In this document: in pieces, positions 14,465 to 18,030 of the stretch
How positions within the stretch are numbered: the stretch's first letter is position 1
How the letters are laid out: every line of letters starts with the position of its first letter
Source of the DNA: Dehalococcoidia bacterium
GTDB taxonomy: Bacteria > Chloroflexota > Dehalococcoidia > JAUYDP01
Length of the DNA stretch: 18,030 nucleotides
Direction of reading: 5' to 3'
Assembly: GCA_030691805.1 (NCBI GenBank)
Contig: JAUYDP010000218.1
Coordinates: 1 to 18,030, forward strand
Translations under genes and position numbers: made by a program
The notes under the pieces: generated by a model
Told to the model about the DNA's origin: nothing
Databases searched by the model: none
What the model saw: only the letters and a program-made list of their open reading frames with translations

Positions 14465-14949
14465 AGAGAAAGATAAAGCACGTAGAGCTAGACTGCCCAA
14501 AGATCCTGGATGCTATCACCTTCCTCATCCAGTTCGGCCCGCTAAAGCGGGAATATCCGAATGAAGCCGCCTTTAAGGAGGACATTCAGGCTACCATTCA
14601 GAACTATTTGGAGAAGAACAAGCTTAGCGAGACCGTTAGGCTGCTGTCGGATAGTCAAGACCAGGGGTTGGTGGCTCCGGCCGCTATATTCGGCGTGGAC
14701 TTCTACCCGGATATAGTCCTAGAGGAGAACGGCGAGCCACTGGTAGCCATACTTGTCAAGCTGGTAAAGTCTAACCCTGCCGGCCTGGTCCAGGCGGCAG
14801 GCCGGGCGCTGGTCTTCTCCCACCAGTATCCTTGGGTATTGAGCCTGGTGCTGGACCTTGGGAAAAGGCGTAGAGAGAAACGGGATCTAGACCACGAGTT
14901 CCGGGCAGATATGTGGCACAATCGCCAGGTGCGGTTCCTGTTTCGCTGA
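14461..14949 (+). CDS. Uncharacterised protein, possibly a degenerate PD-(D/E)xK nuclease fold
   Basis: A 162-residue protein I do not recognise by family. The N-terminal half (about 1-60) is mostly helical and charged. The second half reads like the core of a restriction-endonuclease-like fold: FYPDIVLEENGEPL (81-94) gives P83-D84, then AILVK (96-100), then Q111 in a helix (LVQAAGRALVFSHQY) and a strand VLSLVLDLG. In active members the strand carries (D/E)xK; here it is L98-V99-K100, so the acidic residue is missing. It may therefore be a binding or structural relative rather than a nuclease. It starts inside the stop of the upstream DUF362 gene (ATGA), with AAGGTG upstream, and lies 16 bases before the next DUF362 gene. 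Confidence 0.75.
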   Translation: MKRKIKHVELDCPKILDAITFLIQFGPLKREYPNEAAFKEDIQATIQNYLEKNKLSETVRLLSDSQDQGLVAPAAIFGVDFYPDIVLEENGEPLVAILVKLVKSNPAGLVQAAGRALVFSHQYPWVLSLVLDLGKRRREKRDLDHEFRADMWHNRQVRFLFR

Positions 14950-14965
14950 GATAAGAAAGGAGACT

Positions 14966-16057
14966 ATGTCCAAGGTCCTGGTATCCAAGCTAAATGAAGA
15001 TATACCCCAGCAGATGGCCCGCATTTTTGACGAATTTGCCCCAACCCTTGCGGGTAAGAAGGTCCTGATCAAACCCAATATCCTCTGCCCCACTCCGCCT
15101 GAAGAAGGCAACACCACTCATCCAGACGTAGTACGGGCGGCAGTGCGAGAATGCAAGGCGCGCGGCGCCGCAGACATCAAGGTTGGCGATTGCCCAGGAG
15201 GACTGGAGGGTAATTCGAGAAAGGTAGCCCGCCTGAGCGGGATCCTGGAAGCCTGTGAGGGCTACTTTTATCCCATAGCCCGCCGGCTGACCAATGTCCC
15301 GGTCACCTCAAGGTGGGTTGACAGCTTCTATATCCCGGAGGCCCTGTTAGAGGCGGACTTCGTATTGAACCTGGCCCATCTTAAGGTCACGGTCCAGACC
15401 ACGGTTACCGGGGCCATCAAGAACTGCTATGGCTACCAGCCGGGAGGGCTAAAGGCCCAGGGGCATTTCAAGGCATTGGGAAAGCGTCGCTTTTCCGATA
15501 TGCTCCTGACACTATTCTCGGTACGGCCTCCCGACCTTACGATTCTGGAAGGAATCTACATCATGGATACCCTCGGCCCCCGCGGTGGCCGGGTACGGCC
15601 TTGGGGTGGGCTGCTGGCCAGCAATGACCCGGTAGCGCTGGACGCCACGGCCATCCGTCTGATGGGCCAGGACCCTGCCGGAGAATATACCCTGACGGCG
15701 GCCGTAGAACGGGGCTTAGGCACGCTGGCCCAGGAGGAGATCCAGGTTATCGGCCATCTCGATCCCATCCCCGACTTCCGGATGCCGGAGAAGGGGGGCT
15801 TTTACGCCACCGCAGAGGCGGGAAAGCTACTCCAGCAGATGGGGGAGCTTAAACCGGTGGTCTACCGGGAGAAGTGCAGCCCTTGCCAGGAGTGCACCTA
15901 CTGTCCGGTGGGCGCCATCCAGGTCAACGGCTATCCGGTGATAGATGAGGAGAAGTGCATCTCCTGTTTCGCCTGCGCCGACTTCTGCCCTACCGAAGCC
16001 ATTCAGGCTCCGCCCGGAGAATTCGAGCGGCTTATGAAACAGATATTCCAAATGTAG
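14966..16057 (+). CDS. DUF362 domain protein with ferredoxin tail (copy b)
   Basis: A 363-residue paralogue of the protein at 13376. The DUF362 blocks VLIKPNIL, GNTTHPDVVRA, NLAHLKVTVQTTVTGAIKN and ASNDPVALDATA are all present. The tail has Cys at 304, 307, 310, 313 and 331, 334, 337, 341. The first cluster motif is one residue shorter than normal (C-x2-C-x2-C-x2-C-P instead of x3 before the last Cys). The codons there are clean, so this is not an obvious reading error. AAAGGAG lies about seven bases before the ATG. It is last in the run; a weak hairpin (16064-16072 with 16095-16103, one G-T pair, loop of 22) follows. The function is unknown beyond likely redox chemistry. Confidence 0.92.
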   Translation: MSKVLVSKLNEDIPQQMARIFDEFAPTLAGKKVLIKPNILCPTPPEEGNTTHPDVVRAAVRECKARGAADIKVGDCPGGLEGNSRKVARLSGILEACEGYFYPIARRLTNVPVTSRWVDSFYIPEALLEADFVLNLAHLKVTVQTTVTGAIKNCYGYQPGGLKAQGHFKALGKRRFSDMLLTLFSVRPPDLTILEGIYIMDTLGPRGGRVRPWGGLLASNDPVALDATAIRLMGQDPAGEYTLTAAVERGLGTLAQEEIQVIGHLDPIPDFRMPEKGGFYATAEAGKLLQQMGELKPVVYREKCSPCQECTYCPVGAIQVNGYPVIDEEKCISCFACADFCPTEAIQAPPGEFERLMKQIFQM

Positions 16058-16398
16058 GAACAGCCAGTGCTATCGGATGATTTGAAAGCGACACTAGCGC
16101 TGGAGTTCCGGAGGTGGCCGGTGGCGGCCTCAAGATTCGGGGGTGCTGGCCAGCCGGCTCGAACGGCGCGCCTAGAGTTGCAGACGTGGATCTTGCACTG
16201 TGGAGTTGGTCCTGGACACTTTGGCCGAAAGGCTCGCTAAAATAAGGGCCTTCCTTCTATAATGGAAGGCTCAGACGGTAAACCTGTTTGTTGGCAAGCA
16301 CCGGTTGGCCCTTCTTTTGGAATCACATTCGAACGCAGAAACACTTGTCGCTTCTAAGCGTGGAAGACATCAGGTGGAGTATACCGGAGGAGGATGAA
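16058..16398 (+). other. Intergenic region upstream of the toxin-antitoxin-like pair
   Basis: No gene is supported here. The frame of the DUF433 gene is open back to a TTG at 16288, but that segment has no ribosome site and does not resemble the family. Near the start is a weak hairpin (16064-16103). At 16248-16270 an inverted repeat surrounds a perfect TATAAT. AGGAGG at 16388-16393 serves the next gene. Confidence 0.6.
16248..16270 (+). promoter_or_regulatory. Inverted repeat with TATAAT in its loop; possible autoregulated promoter
   Basis: GCCTTCC (16248-16254) and GGAAGGC (16264-16270) are perfect complements. The nine-base loop contains TATAAT (16258-16263). No good -35 is found at the expected distance. 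A repressor bound to the repeat would cover the -10, an arrangement common for toxin-antitoxin operons, and the pair's first gene begins 128 bases downstream. Confidence 0.4.
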
Positions 16399-16623
16399 GT
16401 GCGAACAGTCTGGAGAGATTACGTTGAAAGCACACCGGAAGTGCTCAGAGGTAAGCCGCGAATCAAAGGGACGAGGATTCCGGTCAGCCTTATCCTCGGA
16501 TTTCTGGCCGCAGGTCACACATTCGAGGAAATAATCAGGGAGTTCCCGGACTTGTCAAAAGAGCAGATTGCTGCTTGTTTAGATTATGCCCGTGACCTGT
16601 CGGAATTCGAGGTCGCCGTTTAG
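16399..16623 (+). CDS. DUF433 family protein (antitoxin-like)
   Basis: A 74-residue protein with the complete DUF433 pattern: WRDYVESTPEVLRGKPRIKG followed by TRIPVSLILGFLAAGHTFEEI, and a C-terminal DLSKEQIAACLDYARDL helix. DUF433 is a small winged-helix-like fold commonly encoded just before DUF5615/PIN-like proteins and thought to act as the antitoxin and DNA-binding partner. The start is placed at GTG 16399: a very strong GGAGGAGG lies five bases upstream, and the resulting length matches the family. Its TAG overlaps the GTG of the next gene by one base (TAGTG), so translation is coupled. Confidence 0.85.
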   Translation: MRTVWRDYVESTPEVLRGKPRIKGTRIPVSLILGFLAAGHTFEEIIREFPDLSKEQIAACLDYARDLSEFEVAV

Positions 16624-17003
16624 TGGGTTTGAGGTTCTTCGCTGACCATTGTGTCGCCAATTACATAGTTGAAACTCTACGTAGCGGAGGCTATGAGGTT
16701 CACCGACTCAGAGATCACATTCCGACAGACTCGCCTGACACGGCGGTAATCTCAAGAGCGCAGGAGCTTGATTGTATCTTGATTTCTTTGAATGGTGACT
16801 TCGCTGACATAGTCAGCTATCCTCCAGGGGATTATATCGGCATTATCGCTCTTCAGGTGAGGAATCATCCGGAGATTGTCCCACAGCTTATTGCGAGGTT
16901 TAAGGAATATCTGGGTGCCCACCCAACTATGGATCACTATAGGGGGAAGTTATTATTGGTGGAGTCACACAGGATTAGGGTTCGGCAAAGTGCTGGGTCC
17001 TAG
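16623..17003 (+). CDS. DUF5615 family PIN-like protein (toxin-like)
   Basis: A 126-residue PIN-like protein. The N-terminus GLRFFADHCV with D8, GGYEVHRLRDHIPTDSPDTAVISRA, and ILISLNGDFADIVSYPP with D59 follow the DUF5615 (Mut7-C/VapC-like) layout. The position usually held by the first acidic residue of the TxDxDF block is N57, so metal binding may be altered. Partners of DUF433 proteins are proposed RNA-cleaving toxins; activity is not established for this subfamily. The GTG start overlaps the antitoxin-like gene's stop codon. No separate ribosome site is visible, in keeping with coupled translation. Confidence 0.83.
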   Translation: MGLRFFADHCVANYIVETLRSGGYEVHRLRDHIPTDSPDTAVISRAQELDCILISLNGDFADIVSYPPGDYIGIIALQVRNHPEIVPQLIARFKEYLGAHPTMDHYRGKLLLVESHRIRVRQSAGS

Positions 17004-17064
17004 TGTGAGATTTCGTGGCGGTCAGCAGTTATGAGCCGCATCTTAGTAGCAGGAGGATCGGTTA

Positions 17065-17922
17065 GTGCGACCGATAGACGTCTGGTTTAACGCCTGGCCC
17101 AAAGAACAGGTGGACAGGCTGCTCTCCCACCCCGAAATCGCCTATGTGCTGGAGGTGGAGAAGCTGGACTTCCGCGCCCCAACGCCCGATGAAGCCGTGG
17201 CCATACTGGATGAGGCAGGGGTAGAAATAGCGTTTCTGACCTCCCTCAAGCAGGGATGCCACCGGCGCATGAGGCCGGGCGGGTCGCAGGACAGGATGGT
17301 GCTGGATGTCTCCTACCGCGACCTGCTGCCTTTCCTGGAGAAGTACCCCAAACGGTTTCGGGGCCTTTATGGAATAAACCCGTGGCTTATGATGGATGGT
17401 GTCCGGGAGCTGGAGGCCGCGGTTAAGGAATACGGCTTTGTGGGGGCGGTTACTCACGTTGCCGGCTTCGCTCCGTTCAACGATAAAATCTGGTACCCCT
17501 TCTACGCCAAATGCGCAGAACTGGATATTCCGGTGATAACCCAGGCCGGTCACTTCGGGGAGTTTATGCCCGAGGGATGGGCGCACCCACTTCTTCTAGA
17601 CGACGTGGCCCTGGACTTCCCGGAGCTTAAGATCATCGGCGGCCACACGGCCTGGCCGTGGACCGACCAGATGATCGCCGTAGCTTTAAAGGACCCTAAT
17701 GTTTACATAAGCGTGGAGGCCCATCTCCCCAAATACTTCGAGCCTTCACTGGTCAGGTACATCAACTCCCGCGGCCAGGACAAGGTGCTCTGGGGGTCCG
17801 ACTGGCCCGTGACCGATCTCAAACGTAACCTGGCCCAGGTAGAGCAGTTGGGGCTTCGAGACGAGCCGAAGAGGAAGCTCCTGCGGGAGAACACCATTCG
17901 CGTGTTTAAGTTGGAGCTCTAG
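17065..17922 (+). CDS. Amidohydrolase_2 family protein lacking the N-terminal HxH
   Basis: A 285-residue TIM-barrel protein of the amidohydrolase_2 (ACMSD/resorcylate decarboxylase-like) family, whose members hydrolyse or non-oxidatively decarboxylate cyclic acids. Later metal/catalytic positions are kept: H163 in QAGHFG, H194 in IGGHTAWPW, and D246 in WGSDWPVT. The usual first-strand metal motif (IDxHxH) reads IDVWFN (4-9), so two ligands are lost. Either the metal site is remodelled or the enzyme acts without the standard metal. The start is GTG 17065 with a perfect AGGAGG eight bases upstream. It sits alone 61 bp after the toxin-like gene. A link to the acid-processing operon is possible by theme only. 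Confidence 0.87.
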   Translation: MRPIDVWFNAWPKEQVDRLLSHPEIAYVLEVEKLDFRAPTPDEAVAILDEAGVEIAFLTSLKQGCHRRMRPGGSQDRMVLDVSYRDLLPFLEKYPKRFRGLYGINPWLMMDGVRELEAAVKEYGFVGAVTHVAGFAPFNDKIWYPFYAKCAELDIPVITQAGHFGEFMPEGWAHPLLLDDVALDFPELKIIGGHTAWPWTDQMIAVALKDPNVYISVEAHLPKYFEPSLVRYINSRGQDKVLWGSDWPVTDLKRNLAQVEQLGLRDEPKRKLLRENTIRVFKLEL

Positions 17923-17979
17923 GCCAAATGTTGTACCACAGTACGCTCAAAACGGACGTCGTTAGTAGTATCAAGACGG

Positions 17980-18030
17980 ATGTCATTCTGAGGCTCTCAC
18001 CCCATGTCATTCTGAGCGCAGCGAAGAATC
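17980..18030. repeat. Direct repeats of the GTCATTCTGAG type at the window end
   Basis: The 13-mer ATGTCATTCTGAG occurs at 17980-17992 and again at 18004-18016, the second followed by CGCAGCGAAGAATC to the edge. The longer word is a widely dispersed intergenic repeat in many environmental bacterial genomes (recollection, not searched). The element is cut by the window end. Confidence 0.65.

Noticed and set aside
16288..16398. N-terminal extension of the DUF433 protein from a TTG
   Set aside because: There is no ribosome site. The family begins at the WRDY segment, and GTG 16399 has a very strong Shine-Dalgarno sequence.

Overview
This is a moderately GC-rich bacterial window with closely packed genes on both strands and several TTG or GTG starts. 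All three ABC substrate-binding proteins carry a lipobox and an Ala/Pro/Thr-rich linker, as expected where solute-binding proteins are tethered to the outside of a single membrane. With the duplicated UbiD, DUF362 and amidohydrolase genes and the dispersed short repeats, this fits an uncultured Chloroflexota-type (Dehalococcoidia-like) genome. That placement is inference from gene content, not proof.

Layout. Positions 1-406 hold the possible start of a minus-strand gene at the edge, a sigma70-like promoter, a minus-strand terminator, a possible small RNA and a strongly folded element. A minus-strand pair follows: an SDR oxidoreductase (1536-2315) and a zinc alcohol dehydrogenase (407-1444). 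A near-consensus promoter drives the pair, and an orphan HicB-like gene (2465-2680) diverges from it. Positions 2681-3058 are non-coding, with two facing heptamer arrays and a hairpin.

The centre is a seven-gene minus-strand cluster, 11282 down to 3059: ABC ATPase, ABC permease, UbiD-family decarboxylase, three tandem paralogous NMT1/SsuA-like lipoproteins, and a second UbiD-family decarboxylase. A promoter with TTGACA, a 17-bp spacer and an extended -10 lies at 11365-11393. Both UbiD proteins keep the Arg-Glu-Glu catalytic residues. The simplest reading is uptake of aromatic or unsaturated carboxylic acids followed by prenylated-FMN-dependent (de)carboxylation. No UbiX flavin prenyltransferase is in the window, so the cofactor must be made elsewhere. 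A 105-bp palindromic element sits inside the cluster between the first UbiD gene and the lipoproteins.

A divergent plus-strand run (11599-16057) encodes a GNAT acetyltransferase, an MFS transporter, a DUF362 ferredoxin-like protein, an unrecognised 162-residue protein with a degenerate PD-(D/E)xK-like pattern, and a second DUF362 protein. The last three are tightly coupled. Next come a DUF433/DUF5615 toxin-antitoxin-like pair (16399-17003) and an amidohydrolase_2 family protein (17065-17922) that has lost the N-terminal HxH metal motif. The window ends in short direct repeats of the GTCATTCTGAG type.

The most promising parts for new biology are the UbiD/triple-SBP transport operon and the DUF362 - nuclease-fold-like - DUF362 cassette. 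The rest looks like ordinary accessory content.
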